From the NCBI GenBank assembly GCA_022606425.2, contig JAHDVF020000587.1, forward strand, positions 62,001 through 126,000: a stretch of 64,000 nucleotides of DNA. The letters are read 5' to 3'. Both the position numbers and the translations under genes were made by a program. The notes below the pieces were generated by a model. That model made no database searches and was not told the origin of the DNA. It worked only from the letters and a program-made list of their open reading frames with translations. Below, piece by piece: positions 10,483 through 20,276 of the stretch; the first letter of the stretch is position 1; the number at the start of each line of letters is the position of its first letter. The stretch is from Lepidostoma basale. Its lineage: Eukaryota > Arthropoda > Insecta > Trichoptera > Lepidostomatidae.

Positions 10483-10664
10483 AAGTAAGAACGGTGAAAA
10501 AAGCATATGTAAATGACGTAAAATAAAATAGAAATATAGGAAAATCGAGGAAAACATGGCACGAAAAAATAGATAAAAATATTGAATGGCGACCACGTGC
10601 GGAGTCGGAGAAATCGACGTGCGTGCATGATGCGATATAAGAATGTTGAGGAAGCAACAGAAAA
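10483..10664 (+). pseudogene. RTE1 LINE internal fragment
   Basis: Diverged copy of the KKAYVND…RKTWHE…RRACMMRYK region with stops. The 3' end is replaced by the SINE starting at about 10668. Confidence 0.75.
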
Positions 10665-10667
10665 ACG

Positions 10668-10840
10668 ACGACCTTCGTGACCGAGTGGTAAATGCATTGA
10701 CTACCACCCCGAAGGTTCCAGGTTCGATTCTCGGCGAGGGCAGTTTGATTGTCACACTTTTGGTCTGGTGTTAGAATTCACGTGACAATAAAATGGCGAT
10801 AGATTAGCTATATATTACATGTCACGAGAATCACTATGAT
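10668..10840 (+). mobile_element. tRNA-derived SINE, best head in the window
   Basis: The head reads ACCTTCGTGACCGAGTGGTA (A box GACCGAGTGG) and CCAGGTTCGATTCTCGG (B box) with tRNA-like spacing. The body follows: TTGATTGTCACACTTT, GACAATAAAATGGCGATAGA and CATGTCACGAGAATC. Transcription by RNA polymerase III is expected for such a head. The tail region 10841-10920 is AAT-rich. Confidence 0.85.
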
Positions 10841-10927
10841 AGCTTTAATACCCTTTACATCGCTTTGGCTCATGCTATCATGATGTAAAGAGCGATTAAA
10901 CAAAATAATAATAATAATGATAATAAT

Positions 10928-10978
10928 GTCAGGAGAGAACACTGTGGTGGTCAATTATTTTTGCCTACCCCTTCGGGG
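10928..10978 (+). pseudogene. RTE1 3' end stub
   Basis: ATGTCAGGAGAGAACACTGT through TGCCTACCCCTTCGGGG matches the last codons of RTE1 (CQ..TVW..…AYPFG). No tail. Confidence 0.7.
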
Positions 10979-10984
10979 TTAAAT

Positions 10985-11560
10985 TCTGCCTTAAATATTA
11001 CGTCAACTCCTGAACATCTTTATTCACTTCATAATCCATAATGGATGTTGCTGCTGTTAACCTTCTTTGGGATGTATTCATTAGGTTCTGTTGACTTGTA
11101 GAATAAACCGTCTCGACCGCATTCCAACCCTTCCTTTCAAATTTATCACATTTCGCATTTACAAAACGGGTCCTAAGTCTTTCACGCTGCATTTGGCGTC
11201 AGCCCATGAATGAAACATTATTCGGCCATCGCATACCCCCTGCCGGCCTGCCCACCCCAACCCTTAGCCGGCTTTTCTCCTAATTGTGTTTCCTACCCTT
11301 CTGATTGTCGCAAGCCTCCCTCTTCCTTAGCCGAGGGGTTGGTTGCTACGTACCCTCATATCTTACACCAGGTGCGTTGTTATTTATTGTGGTATTCGGA
11401 AGTCTCGCAATAAAAAAATAATAGACGTTTTGCTGAACACGGGAAATAAATGCAGTTTCATCTCTTTCGAAATGAGTTCCAAATTTAAATGGAGAAAATA
11501 TTTTATTTTAATATAAATATTAATGATAAAACGAGCAATTTTTGAGTTTTGCTTTTTCCA
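10985..11560. other. Unique intronic DNA
   Basis: A minus frame (11192-10998) contains TSQRRLTAATSIMDYEVNKD. I do not recognise it. It could be a transposon remnant or chance. Confidence 0.45.
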
Positions 11561-11562
11561 TC

Positions 11563-12327
11563 CATCACGCCGTCTTTCTGGAGGGGTAGGCAGAAATAAT
11601 AGACCGCCAGGTTGTTCTTTCGTACTTCTAGCGATTCCTCAACATTCATAAATCGTGTCATGCACGCACGTACGTCGATTTCTCTGAATCAAGTGGCCGA
11701 TATTCATTTTTTTATTTTTTTTATTGTCCCACGTTTTCCTCGGTCTTCCTCTATATCTAGTTTCATTTACATCGTTAACACATATTTTTTTACCATTCTT
11801 TCTTCATTCATTTTTTCCATGTGCCCAAAGCATCTTAATGATCCTTTGATTATTTTGTTCATAACACTTCCAATCGTACCGCATTCACTTCTTATATTTG
11901 TATTTGGCACTCTATCATTTACAAGTTTTTTTTAAAACACCAAAGATTTAGATCAATGATATAAGAATTTATTTTACAATCTTGTATATGAGCAGAAAAT
12001 AGCTCATTATTATGACGAAGAAATCCGGTCACAGAGCCGGATACAGAGCCTAGCGTTTTATCCCCTAGACTACCACCCGATTTTCCATGGATTCCGTGAA
12101 TACCATTTATCACACATTCGTCTTAGAGATCTCACATCTACTTTATTTATTATACTTTCATCCTTATCTTGCCAGTTCCATGCCTCACTTCCACACATAA
12201 TGGTGGCACAAGAACACGATTGTGCACTGCTATCTTAGCTTTGTTTGCGATGACAACTTTAAGTGCATCATTTACTCTGTTGCCTGCCCCAACTATTCTT
12301 TCAATATCCTTCTCTTCATTTTAAATT
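11563..12327 (-). pseudogene. RTE1 LINE copy interrupted by about 170 bp
   Basis: The minus-strand RTE1 3' part runs 11563-11935 and continues, after an unrelated insert (11937-12104), at 12105-12327 (LRRMC…, ALKVVIANK…, ERIVGAGNRVND). The GTTA tail is missing. The upstream edge at 12327 joins repeat X at exactly the same RTE1 position as in the copy at 48061 (see findings). Confidence 0.8.
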
Positions 12328-12522
12328 TAAAAATGTTAAATTACATCATTTGGATACGAAAAATCTATGGACATAGTAGTGCACATGCCTGACCGCGTAT
12401 ATATTATAGTATATTAAAAAATAAATTAAGTCTGAAAAAATTGAACTGCAGTGGAAGTTAATGCGAAGCCCCGTCGAACAGAATTTTCCAGGTTTTAGTT
12501 GAATGCGGGGCTTAGTTTATTC
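12328..12522 (-). repeat. Repeat X, joined to RTE1
   Basis: About 195 bp matching 47867-48058 in inverted orientation, from CATCATTTGGATACGAAA to TGAATGCGGGGCTT. It has no coding capacity and is unrelated to RTE1 itself. Confidence 0.75.
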
Positions 12523-12529
12523 TACTTTC

Positions 12530-12640
12530 ATCCTTATTTTGCCAGTTTCATGCTTCACTTCCACACATAATGGTCGGCACAAGAACACCATTGTGCACTG
12601 CTATCTTAGCTTTGTTTGCGATGACAACTTTAAGTTTAAA
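12530..12640 (-). pseudogene. RTE1 LINE fragment, local duplicate of 12150-12260
   Basis: Repeats TTCTACTTTCATCCTTATTT, CTTCACTTCCACACATAATG and GCGATGACAACTTTAAG found about 375 bp earlier. Either a local duplication or a second insertion. Confidence 0.75.
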
Positions 12641-12660
12641 AATACAGTAATAATTAAATG

Positions 12661-12815
12661 AAACGATGTTTTTTAACTACTTCCACTTTTGTATTTATTT
12701 CGAGAGCGACCGATTTCGCCAGGCTCGCTGGCATCGACAGCCTGGCGAAACCGGTCGCTGTCGAAATAAAGACAAAAGTGGAAGTAGTTAAAAAACATCG
12801 TTTTATTTAATTATT
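12661..12815. mobile_element. HH1 hammerhead repeat, head-to-head snapback pair
   Basis: A long palindrome. The minus copy is 12661-12740 and the plus copy 12741-12812. The plus arm reads GCCTGGCGAAACCGGTCGCT, then GTCGAAATAAAGACAAAAGT. Each arm carries the GAAAC plus palindromic stem III plus GTC half of a hammerhead core, but the pair shares one loop, so only one full core could form. The outer flank at 12825-12860 matches the HH1 flank at 30050. Confidence 0.8.
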
Positions 12816-13261
12816 ATTTAATATGAACTTCCATTGAGATTTCAGTAAAATCATTTGATTATCTAAAGAATACAGTATTATTCAAAAGTTATTCAAGGGG
12901 ATTTTTGATAAACTTTTCGTGAATAAGATGTGTTAATATTAAGCATCATTAAATCTGACATAATTACCAACAGCTGTGTGTATGAATGTTTACATAATAA
13001 TTTTCTCGTATCTTTATTTCGCTGAAAAATTATCATTGCCGTTTAAAATCGTGTGCTAGGCCAAGATACACAAATTTAAAAGCGTGTTTTGACACAATAT
13101 TTTGTCATTTTCGCGTATTTTTACAAACGACATACGTAACATTGATTTACCGACGACTCGGATGTCACTGACCAAAGACTGTCAAAATATCTGCGTAAAT
13201 AAATATATATGAAGTCGGTTTGCTCGACATGAATGCGTTAAGGATTAGTTCCGTGGAACTT
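12816..13261. other. Intronic DNA, HH1 flank then unique
   Basis: The first about 40 bp (GAACTTCCATTGAGATTTCA) is HH1-associated. The rest is unique A+T-rich sequence with no gene seen. Confidence 0.5.
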
Positions 13262-13590
13262 TGCCATAATAACATGGTTTGGACACATGAAAGAATGAGC
13301 GAAGACAGAACGGTGAAGAAGGTATACGTAAACGACGTAATCGGAGTTAGAAATATAGGAAGGCCGAGGAAAACTTGGCACGATCAAATCAATCAAATAT
13401 TGAATGTCAATCACATGACGAGTCTAAGAAATCGACGTGCGTGCATGATACGATGTATGAATGTAGAAGAATTGATTTGGAAACACGGAAATAATGAATA
13501 AAGACAATAGTGAAGAAGGTATACTTATGTAAACGAAGTGAACGGAGCTAGAAATAGAGGAAGCCCGAGGAAAACAGTACAGTAAAACAT
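13262..13590 (+). pseudogene. RTE1 LINE fragment with partial repeat
   Basis: Reads MVWTHERMSEDRTVKKVYVN, RPRKTWHDQINQIL and RRACMIRCMNVEE, then at about 13480 restarts at the NNE…TVKKVY segment and decays after RKPEENS-like codons at about 13590. No tail. Confidence 0.8.
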
Positions 13591-13774
13591 AATGGTAATT
13601 GAACTAGCGAATTTAACAAGCGTATACTCGCTCAGAGCGCGTACTCGGCGACTAGTCTAGAAATTATATATAATGGTAGAAATTTTTAAACGGTTTTGGC
13701 CCTTGGAACTTACTGGAGTAATCAGTATGGCCCTATAGGGAAGTTTCGGGACCCCTGTTATAGACCAAAGAATA

Positions 13775-14290
13775 TAAAATGCTTGGATTTGGTTTTAGGA
13801 ATGCCAAGATATTTTCGAACACTCGGGTACTCCGGGTAGTGTATAATTCCCTGGTAAGAAGTCGGCTGGAATATAGTTCCATTATTTGGTCACCGCCTGG
13901 GATCCGATATTCTCTGATGGTGAAGCGAGTGCAGAAAAAAATTCTGCGCTTTCTTTACCTCAGGGAGCGCGGTTATTACCCGTGGCTCTTTCCGACTGAA
14001 TTCATGCTAGGTGTGCTAAGCTACCAATCATTGGAGAGAAGGAGGAATATCCACTTGGGAGTTCACTATACATAACCTCGGATGTCCTGAGTGATGTGTC
14101 TGTTTGTCCATAATAATTACCTTCGTCAAAGACAGCACAGATTGTTTTTTTTGCCCCGCTGCAGAACCAACCTGACAATGGTTATGCCTGTGGGTAGGGC
14201 AATCTTATTGCTTAATCGGGTCGCCTCGGAGGTCGACATATTTCGTGATAGTGTGAGTTGCCTCAGGGATGCAATATCAATGTTATGATT
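13775..14290 (+). pseudogene. CR1/Jockey-like LINE C-terminal fragment
   Basis: Frames 13779-14075 and 14091-14288 cover RVVYNSLVRSRLEYSSIIWS, VQKKILRFLYLRERGYYPWL, NYLRQRQHRLFFLPRCRTNL and ASEVDIF. It is the same family as 4620 but a diverged copy, broken by a frameshift near 14076. It lacks the GATTT tail. Confidence 0.8.
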
Positions 14291-14295
14291 CTTTC

Positions 14296-14530
14296 TAATT
14301 CTAAGTCTTCTTGTCCACTTTTCATCTAAGCTTCTGGCTACGTGACCTGCCCATTGCCATTTTAGAGTCGCCACCCGGTGGATGATGTCGGTGACCTTTG
14401 TTTTTCTCTCTCGCCGTATCGTTACTGACTCTGTCTCTTAGGCTTATTCCTAACATGGCTCTTTGGGTCACTCGTAGTTTCTCGGTACTTTGTCTGGACA
14501 ATGTTACAGTTTCAAGACCATAAGTACATT
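14296..14530 (-). pseudogene. RTE-like LINE C-terminal fragment
   Basis: The minus strand reads MATLKWQWAGHVARSLDEKW preceded by LTRVTQRAMLGISLRDRV-like codons. It is the same type as 33395 and 51366 (K-W-x-WAGH). Confidence 0.7.
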
Positions 14531-15055
14531 ACATAGTTACATAGTTAGGGGATACTAAATGATATTATATAAATTCAAAAATTAGTTATTTGAGGTAGGA
14601 CGAAATAAAGTGTTTCTAAGAAAAACATCTTCTTTTTTATGCTTCTCTTTTATATAATGTAATTGCAAACGTTCTGGGATTATATATCTATAATGTTTGT
14701 GATTAATATTCAAATAAATGAAATGAATCCTGTAACTCGTTTTCCACCACCATGTCACCAGTTTCATTCTGCAGATGTACCGAATAAACTAGGCAAACAA
14801 CATCGGTGCGTTTTATCTTTGTATTTGAAAGGCAAATAGGAAACCTTCGGTTGAATGAGAATAAATTACAAACGTGTAGATAAGAGTCTCTTTATCAGTG
14901 GCGGAACGAGAGATTTAATGCAAGTTCATAAACCGTGAACGAAATAAAAAAAACTAATTCCGTTTTATACTTCGTTAATCAGGTTTTTTTTCTTATACGG
15001 AAATGATGAATGTGAATTGGAACACATTTTTAAATAATCGCAACAAATTTGTGTT
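14531..15055. other. A+T-rich intronic DNA
   Basis: No gene. The minus frame 14767-14582 has no recognisable motif. Confidence 0.5.
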
Positions 15056-15059
15056 AGTA

Positions 15060-15200
15060 TTTTATTTAACTCAGACTTATACAGATGCTGGACAAGGAAC
15101 TGTGACAGATATCACTTACCGAATGCACGAACAAACACAGGACAATCAAGGATATTGAACAATGGACTTAAGCTACACAATGCCGTACCAGAAGACACGA
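15060..15200 (+). pseudogene. Non-LTR LINE C-terminal fragment
   Basis: Codons for HRCWTRNCDRYHLPNA, T.TGQSRIL…LKLHNAVPED and TRR match the minus-strand copy at 34225-34515. Both resemble the end of insect non-LTR proteins (…LYN.LP.). Truncated at both ends. Confidence 0.6.
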
Positions 15201-15225
15201 GGAGTTAACTATAAACCAAATATAC

Positions 15226-15455
15226 TAACTAACTAACCATCACGCCGTCTCCCCGAAGGATGGACTGTCACACTTTTCTTTCCTGACATTTCTCTCGTTT
15301 CCTCAACATTCATACATCGTGTCATGCACGCAAGTCGATTTCTCCGACTCCTCACATGGCAGACATTCAATATTTGATTTATTTGATAATGCCACGTTTT
15401 CCTCGGTCTTCCTCTATTTCTGGTTCCATTTACATATACTTTTTTTACCATTCAG
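15226..15455 (-). pseudogene. RTE1-A LINE 3' end
   Basis: Minus strand with a tail of GTTA units at 15226-15237. A small deletion removes the AYPFG part of the end, and it is truncated near 15450 after VKKVYVN. Confidence 0.85.
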
Positions 15456-15847
15456 TAAAAACCATTCACCAAATATTCAGTAAAATAATTAAATAGTCCA
15501 TTGTTTTGGCCAAAACACTATGATATCTTAACATTTTAAACTGTTAAATTAAATTACTTTGTTTTTTGTATCACTATTATATTTTATTTTACGCGACAGC
15601 TGTTTCGTCTATGTTGACATCATCAGGTGTTACAATAATATATCAAATGTCAAATTATCGTGATTTTTCGAACCTTTATGTGTATGTTCCTATGTCAATT
15701 TGAATAATTTCTTTGAAATAGTTTTGAAGTTCTTGCTGGAGTAACTCCAAGTTATTTAATTTAACAGTTTAAAAAGTAAAATAATTTGCTATAAATCAAA
15801 ATATATCTAAAACATAATTACAAGTAAGATCTAAAAATGTATCCAAA
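15456..15847 (-). mobile_element. HH2 hammerhead repeat unit
   Basis: Contains the HH2 hammerhead-like core (15593-15632) plus flanks. Matches in the flanks (GAATAATTTCTTTGAAATAG, GAAGTTCTTGCTGGAGT near 15700-15745) recur at 47110-47160. Short inverted flanks (TTTTAAACTGTTAAATTAAA at 15533 and its partner near 15758) suggest a snapback remnant. Confidence 0.65.
15593..15632 (-). ncRNA. Hammerhead-like ribozyme core (HH2), intact
   Basis: On the minus strand: CTGATGA (complement of 15620-15626), one extra T, stem II GTC/GAC with a 6-nt loop, GAAA, ACAGCTGT as a palindromic minimal stem III, and GTC. Predicted cleavage follows the C at position 15595. The one-nt insertion before stem II is shared by all HH families here. 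Activity is inferred, not shown. Confidence 0.7.
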
Positions 15848-15962
15848 ATAATTAACTAACTAACCACTACGCCGTATCTCTGAAGGAGTAGGCAGAAAGA
15901 ATGTACACTTTTCTTTCCTGACATACTTCTCTTAGTGAGACGGTGTGATGGTTAGTTAGTTA
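15848..15962. pseudogene. Two RTE1 3' ends in head-to-head contact
   Basis: A minus-strand RTE1 end (tail at 15848-15863, to about 15935) abuts a plus-strand RTE1 end (TGAGACGGTGTGATGGTTAG, tail to 15962). The tails point outward and form a potential hairpin. Confidence 0.75.
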
Positions 15963-15964
15963 AT

Positions 15965-16465
15965 AATAATAATATGCTCACTTTTAAAGCGCCGTTTTTG
16001 TGATGTAATCACCTCAAGGGCGCATTAAGACGTGTTTTAAATCTAAAAATATAAATGTGGCCGCTTAAAAAGCGATCCGTTTAAAAGTATAGTAAAACAA
16101 AGTATAAATGTTTAAATTGGGTATGAAATATGAAAAAGGTGGGTTTTCAATTTAGATTTGAAATCTGTCGGATCATTTATGCATCTGAGGTGTGAAGGGA
16201 GATTGTTCCAAGCTGATTGACCGGCTACCGCGAACGCTCGATCCCCGAAATTTGTACTGGGGCAACGCTTCGGCTCAACTAATCTTCCTATTGCTGAGGA
16301 GTTCGCCGAGCGAAGTGTGGATTTCCTTGAGTTTAGGCTGTCCGTTATACAGAGCTCAGATATATAACTTGGTGCCATTCCATGTAGTGCTTTGAAGACT
16401 GTCCAGCAGAGTTTATACTGGATTCTTTCTGGACTTTTAAGCCAGTGAAGTTCTTTTGAAGTTGG
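15965..16465 (-). pseudogene. L2-like LINE C-terminus, 3' UTR and (ATT)n tail
   Basis: The minus frame 16378-16112 reads MAPSYISELCITDSLNSRKS, TLRSA, FGDRAFAVAGQSAWNNLPSH and KSKLKTHLF. This is the classic end of CR1/L2-group LINE proteins (GDRAF..A…WN.LP…FK..LKT.LF). The 3' UTR and AAT-rich tail lie at 15965-16110. A copy with more upstream coding lies at 62239. Confidence 0.85.
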
Positions 16466-17037
16466 TTAGTAAAGTATAAGTGTTGTGTTTATTAGGCTGC
16501 CCCTGATATTTATTTCCCTTGCTTGGTATCGGTGTCAAGTCACAGGCCCGAATAAGGTAAATTCTAATTTAATTCGAACGTGTTGAGCTCCGATATCGGC
16601 ATACGATTTGAATAAACAAACGCGTATTGGACCACAAAAGCCCTAAATGATGTATTGCCTTCGCGGGTTATAGCCGCTTCACACGGCACAATATACGCGT
16701 TTTTATTACTCCTGTGTTAATTTGCTCCACAAATGGTATCTTTACCTGTCAAGTTTTGTGAAGTGTTTGATCCGTCTGGAATGAAGGGTAACTTTTACTG
16801 AATACAGGTATATACAGTCCACACATACGTATTTTTATTTGTATACGTTATGCCCATTTGTAAGGATATATAATAAATTAATTGAGATTCGCTTATCATA
16901 CGAGGGTGTTTTGAAATATATCTGGCCCGATAAAGAATAATACATTTATTTATATACTTTACTAACTGACCCGCCTGACGCTTCGCTATTGCTATATTCG
17001 AGTATATAAATACACCCAATATATATATATTAACTAA
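16466..17037. other. Intronic DNA, unique plus old repeat
   Basis: 16490-16790 looks unique. 16960-16995 (CTGACCCGCCTGACGCTTCG) resembles a block common in insect interspersed repeats. No gene. Confidence 0.45.
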
Positions 17038-17470
17038 AAATAAACTAACTACCTAACCATCACGCCATTTCCCCGGAGGGGTAGGCAGAGAGAATGGATC
17101 GCCACAATGGCCTGTCCTGGCATACCTCTCGAGCATCCTCTACATTCCATACATGGTACAATGTATTCCTCTACATACATTGTACCATACACGCACGTCG
17201 ATTATTCCGACTTCGAATGTGGCCGCTTTTTCGTAATTGATTAATTTGGTCATGCCATGTTTTCCTCGGTCGTCCTCGGCTTCTTTTCCCACTCACGCTG
17301 CTTGTGTACAACTTTTTAACCATTCTACTCTCATCCATTCGTTCCATATGTCCAAACCATCTCAGGGGTCCTTTTTTAATTTTATTCATGATGCAGTCAT
17401 CTGCCTTACCTACATTTCTTTCTTATTTCATCGTTCGGTATTCTATCATACAACGTTTTCCCGCACATTC
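17038..17470 (-). pseudogene. RTE1-B LINE 3' part
   Basis: The minus strand reads MNKIKKGPLRWFGHMERMDE, RGRPRKTWHDQINQLRKSGH and RNNRRACMVQCM, with a TTAGGTAGTTAGTTTA-like tail. About 35 bp near the C-terminus is duplicated in place (TTGTACCAT… at 17150-17190). Confidence 0.85.
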
Positions 17471-17499
17471 TTCTTAGTGATCTCATATATTAAACAAAT

Positions 17500-17642
17500 A
17501 CAATTGATTTATTGTTTCTCTAACAATGATGTAAATCTCCACATTAAATAATTAATACGAATGAAAACGTCAGTTTTCTAGAAATTTTATTATATTTTAT
17601 GGGAATGACATGTTTCGCCCTTCTAAGGCATTATCAAATGCA
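17500..17642 (-). mobile_element. HH3 hammerhead-like repeat
   Basis: HH3 flank (CAATGATGTAAATCTCCACA, AATACGAATGAAAACGTC) followed by the core in minus sense: TTGATAA, T, GCC…GGGC, GAAACATGTC. C3 and G8 of the hammerhead core are substituted, so cleavage is doubtful. Confidence 0.7.
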
Positions 17643-17912
17643 ATGCATAATGGTGTTCTTGTGCCGACTCTTATGTATGGAAGCGAAGCATGGAACTGTA
17701 GAATAATTTTATTAAATTATTATTTATTCTTAATACCTTCTTCCGCTTTACATTTCTTTCTTATATCCGCATTTGAAATTCTGTTGTACATCGTTCTACG
17801 ACAAATACGTCTAAGGGACTTCATCTATACCGCATCTATTCTGCTCTCATCCTTCTTTTGCCAGTTCCATGCTTCGCTTCCATACATAAGGGTTGGGACC
17901 AGAACTCGATTG
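17643..17912. pseudogene. Two opposed RTE1 fragments
   Basis: 17643-17700 (+) covers HNGVLVPTLMYGSEAWN. 17735-17912 (-) covers the same region and its downstream neighbour (VNSSRPYVWKRSMELAKEG-like reading, type C). Both are truncated; no tails. Confidence 0.75.
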
Positions 17913-18365
17913 TTATGATCTCGTTATATTTATTTTCAATAATCGCCATCCTCCTTGCACTATGTATGAAATTATTTTATATGCACAAAATTAAATAAGG
18001 CGCTTGTTCAAATCGGTGCAATAATCAGATTTGATCTACCCCAAGTCTGCCAATTCGGTTCCCTACATTATAAACCCCAATTCCGTATAACCGCGCGTAT
18101 CTTACCCCAAGTCACTGTCTGCCTACCCTTGGAGGGAGCTTGATTGATGGTCCCAAGTATTAAAAAGGTACCAGCGGTCACTCTTTCACGGTCCAATGAG
18201 AAGGGGAGTTTGAGATTGTAAGGATGAATCTATGGTGTATAGAAAAGTACCTGCGAATCGATTTAACCACCGTAAGACGGGATTATTACAAATATTTCAT
18301 ACTGGCAACATTCGACGTCTACTATCCCATAGATATTTTTTGGATATTTTTTAATTTGGATGCAG
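17913..18365. other. Unique intronic DNA
   Basis: No gene. The plus frame starting at 18224 leads into the LINE tail described next. Confidence 0.45.
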
Positions 18366-18460
18366 TCTGCACAAGACAGAGTGACATGAAAGCGAGTGGA
18401 GGAGGCTTTTGTCCTGGAGTGGACGGGAATAGGCTGAGGAAGAAGAAGAAGTAGATATTT
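18366..18460 (+). pseudogene. RTE-like LINE tail with (GAA)n
   Basis: The frame reads QDR.TW, WKRVEEAFVLEW-like codons and a stop, then GAAGAAGAAGAAG. Comparable ends occur at 51366-51645. Confidence 0.6.
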
Positions 18461-18659
18461 TTAAGCAATGAAATCAAACTAATATTTTTTAGTTGAAATA
18501 TCTTGGTAGAAGTTTATTTTACATAGTGAAAACAAAAAAAAATTAAATATACCATTGTTTTGCCCGAAACACTATATATGATACGAGTACTTCAACATTA
18601 TTACTGTTAAAATTTAAAACACTGTTATAATATCACAATTTATTTTTATTCACTGAGAG

Positions 18660-18706
18660 TGTCGCGACAGCTGTTTCGCCAACCGATGTCGGCATCATCA
18701 GGTGTT
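18660..18706 (-). ncRNA. Hammerhead-like ribozyme core (HH2), intact
   Basis: Minus strand: CTGATGA (18695-18701), extra T, stem II GCC…GGC, GAAA (18674-18677), ACAGCTGT and GTC. Predicted cleavage is at 18666/18665. The outer stem I can pair TGT with ACA after an internal loop. Confidence 0.75.
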
Positions 18707-18735
18707 ACAATAAACTAAAACTGTTTTAGTTTATT

Positions 18736-18788
18736 GTAACACCTGATGATGACACCAACATCGGTTGGCGAAACAGCTGTCGTGACAC
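18736..18788 (+). ncRNA. Hammerhead-like ribozyme core (HH2), intact
   Basis: CTGATGA at 18743-18749 and GAAA at 18770-18773, then ACAGCTGT and GTC with the C at 18781. Stem II (CCAAC…GTTGG) is 5 bp but separated from CTGATGA by four or five bases (TGACA), so this arm is slightly altered compared with its partner. Confidence 0.65.
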
Positions 18789-18844
18789 TTAGTGAATACA
18801 AAGAAATTGTGATATTATAAGTGTTTTAAATTTTAACAAAAAAA

Positions 18845-19060
18845 AATATATACAAAATTTCTTGACGTATTTAGTGTGCTTCCACTTGTGTTTAACGACG
18901 ACCGGTTTCGGCAGCTTGCTGCCATCTTCTGGTCTTCTCTTAATTCACTAGAAGATGGCAGCAAGCTGCCGAAACTGGTCGACGTTAAATACAAGTAGAA
19001 ACACACTAAATATTATATATAGTACGAGTAATAAAGAAATTTTGTATTGGCATTTTTTTT
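18845..19060. mobile_element. HH5 hammerhead-like snapback pair
   Basis: Minus copy 18845-18940, plus copy 18948-19060. Arms share CTTCCACTTGTGTTTAACG and AAATTTCTT…TACGT pieces. Core (minus): AGAAGA, T, GGCAG/CTGCC stem II, GAAACCGGTC. The plus copy has GAAACTGGTC. U4 of the hammerhead core is A in both copies. Confidence 0.75.
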
Positions 19061-19601
19061 TGTTTTCATCATTCTAGAAAACTGACATTTTCATTCGTAT
19101 TAATTAAGCTATAAGAATTGTTTGATTTTCGCCCGCGTGTAGGGACTCCCTAATTTAATAAATATATTTGTTTTCATATGATAAAAGTTTTGCGACTCGT
19201 CCCTCTAACCACCCTTCAAAAGGGGTGTGAAAGGACGGAGACCAGGCCGAGTAGGGGCTGCCTGACTTCCCTTCCTTCTCCAGCTGCGTGTGTCAGTGTG
19301 GGGAATTTCCAAGGCGGTGATTAATAACAATAAAAGCTTGCCCTCCGAAGCTTTAAGTTTTGTCGTAATTGTTCTTTTTTATTTCCTCTTTAGGCATGTC
19401 TTAACAGTTTTGACTCGTTTTATTTAGATGGAAAGTAAAACATATGCGAAAAATATGTTTTTATGCATCAAATATCAACTGTGACATTTGATAATGCCTT
19501 AGATGGGCAAAACATGTTATTCCATCTAAGATCTTAGATAAACTCAAGGCGTTAACACTGTGGAATTCCATTATAATATTTTTTTTTAAATATAAATTAA
19601 A
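19061..19601. other. Unique intronic DNA with HH3 scraps
   Basis: 19071-19108 and 19486-19535 (ACATTTGATAATGCCTTAGA) are HH3 scraps. 19110-19480 is unique and moderately G+C-rich. 19548-19585 (GCGTTAACACTGTGGAATTC) recurs at 21773 and 23049. No gene. Confidence 0.55.
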
Positions 19602-19952
19602 ACTGTGCGAACCAAGGGACTACTAAGAACATCGGAGATGAAGGTCATAAGATCAATTACTGGAAAAACCCTCCGAGATCGTGTCCGCAACGTAGATATA
19701 AGAAAAACTTGCGAAATAGAGGATATCGTTCAGTGGAGTAGATCCAGAAGAAGATACTGGAGGGACCATGTAGCCCGAATGGATGGTGACAGACTTGCAT
19801 ATACAGCCGCTTATGAAATCCCCTCCGGACACCGCCCACCTGGTAGACCGCCTAAGAGATGGAGGGACAGCTGGATCTCATCATCCGACGAGACATGATT
19901 TCTGTGTCACAGATCGTCAGATCTATTAAAAGAAGAAGAAGAAGAAGAATCT
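19602..19952 (+). pseudogene. RTE-like LINE 3' part with (GAA)n tail
   Basis: Open frame 19605-19898: MKVIRSITGKTLRDRVRN, RKTCEIEDIVQWSRSRRRYW, RDHVARMDGD, RPPKRWRDSWISSSDET, stop, then AGAAGAAGAAGAAGAAG at 19932-19950. This is the cleanest copy of this family. It is 5'-truncated but the remaining frame is intact. Confidence 0.85.
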
Positions 19953-20036
19953 TCCACTTTTGAGTTTATTTTTTTCGACATACCTATTTCCAAAGCTTAT
20001 AAACCTTCATCATCGGGAGAACGATATAAACTGTGT
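19953..20036 (-). mobile_element. HH4 hammerhead-like repeat, decayed
   Basis: Starts TTCCACTTTTGAGTTTATTT on the + strand. Minus core: CCGATGATGAAGG is kept but the GAAACATGTC half is lost (AAATAGGTATGTCG). Confidence 0.6.
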
Positions 20037-20276
20037 TTCTGATCTCAAATGATATGAACAATTGTGTGCCAATTTCTTATTATAGTCATGTTGCGCAGTC
20101 ACCTTAAACCATAGACAAAGGTGGAAGAAAAAATTAAATCTTGGATATAAAAATATCTGCTTATTATCATAAACATTAAACAGATGAGATTGAAAAATGA
20201 GAAAACTATTATTACCCGTACAAAAAACACGGTTTTTCCACTTATGAGTTAAGTTAGTCTATGGTGTTAATTAATT

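Larger units (their letters stand above)
18603..18835. mobile_element. HH2 hammerhead snapback pair
   Basis: Head-to-head HH2 copies: minus 18603-18712 and plus 18720-18835. They share ATATCACAAT…ACTGAGAG arms and a central TTTAGTTTATTGTAACACC palindrome. Each arm holds its own full core, listed separately. Confidence 0.85.

Noticed and set aside
10668..10745. Functional tRNA gene
   Set aside because: A and B boxes are present, but no acceptor stem or anticodon arm forms and the same body continues as in other SINE copies.
12661..12815. HH snapbacks read as ordinary MITEs with terminal inverted repeats
   Set aside because: No target duplications or terminal signatures. Single, unpaired copies exist, and the conserved part is the hammerhead-like core in the middle, not the ends.
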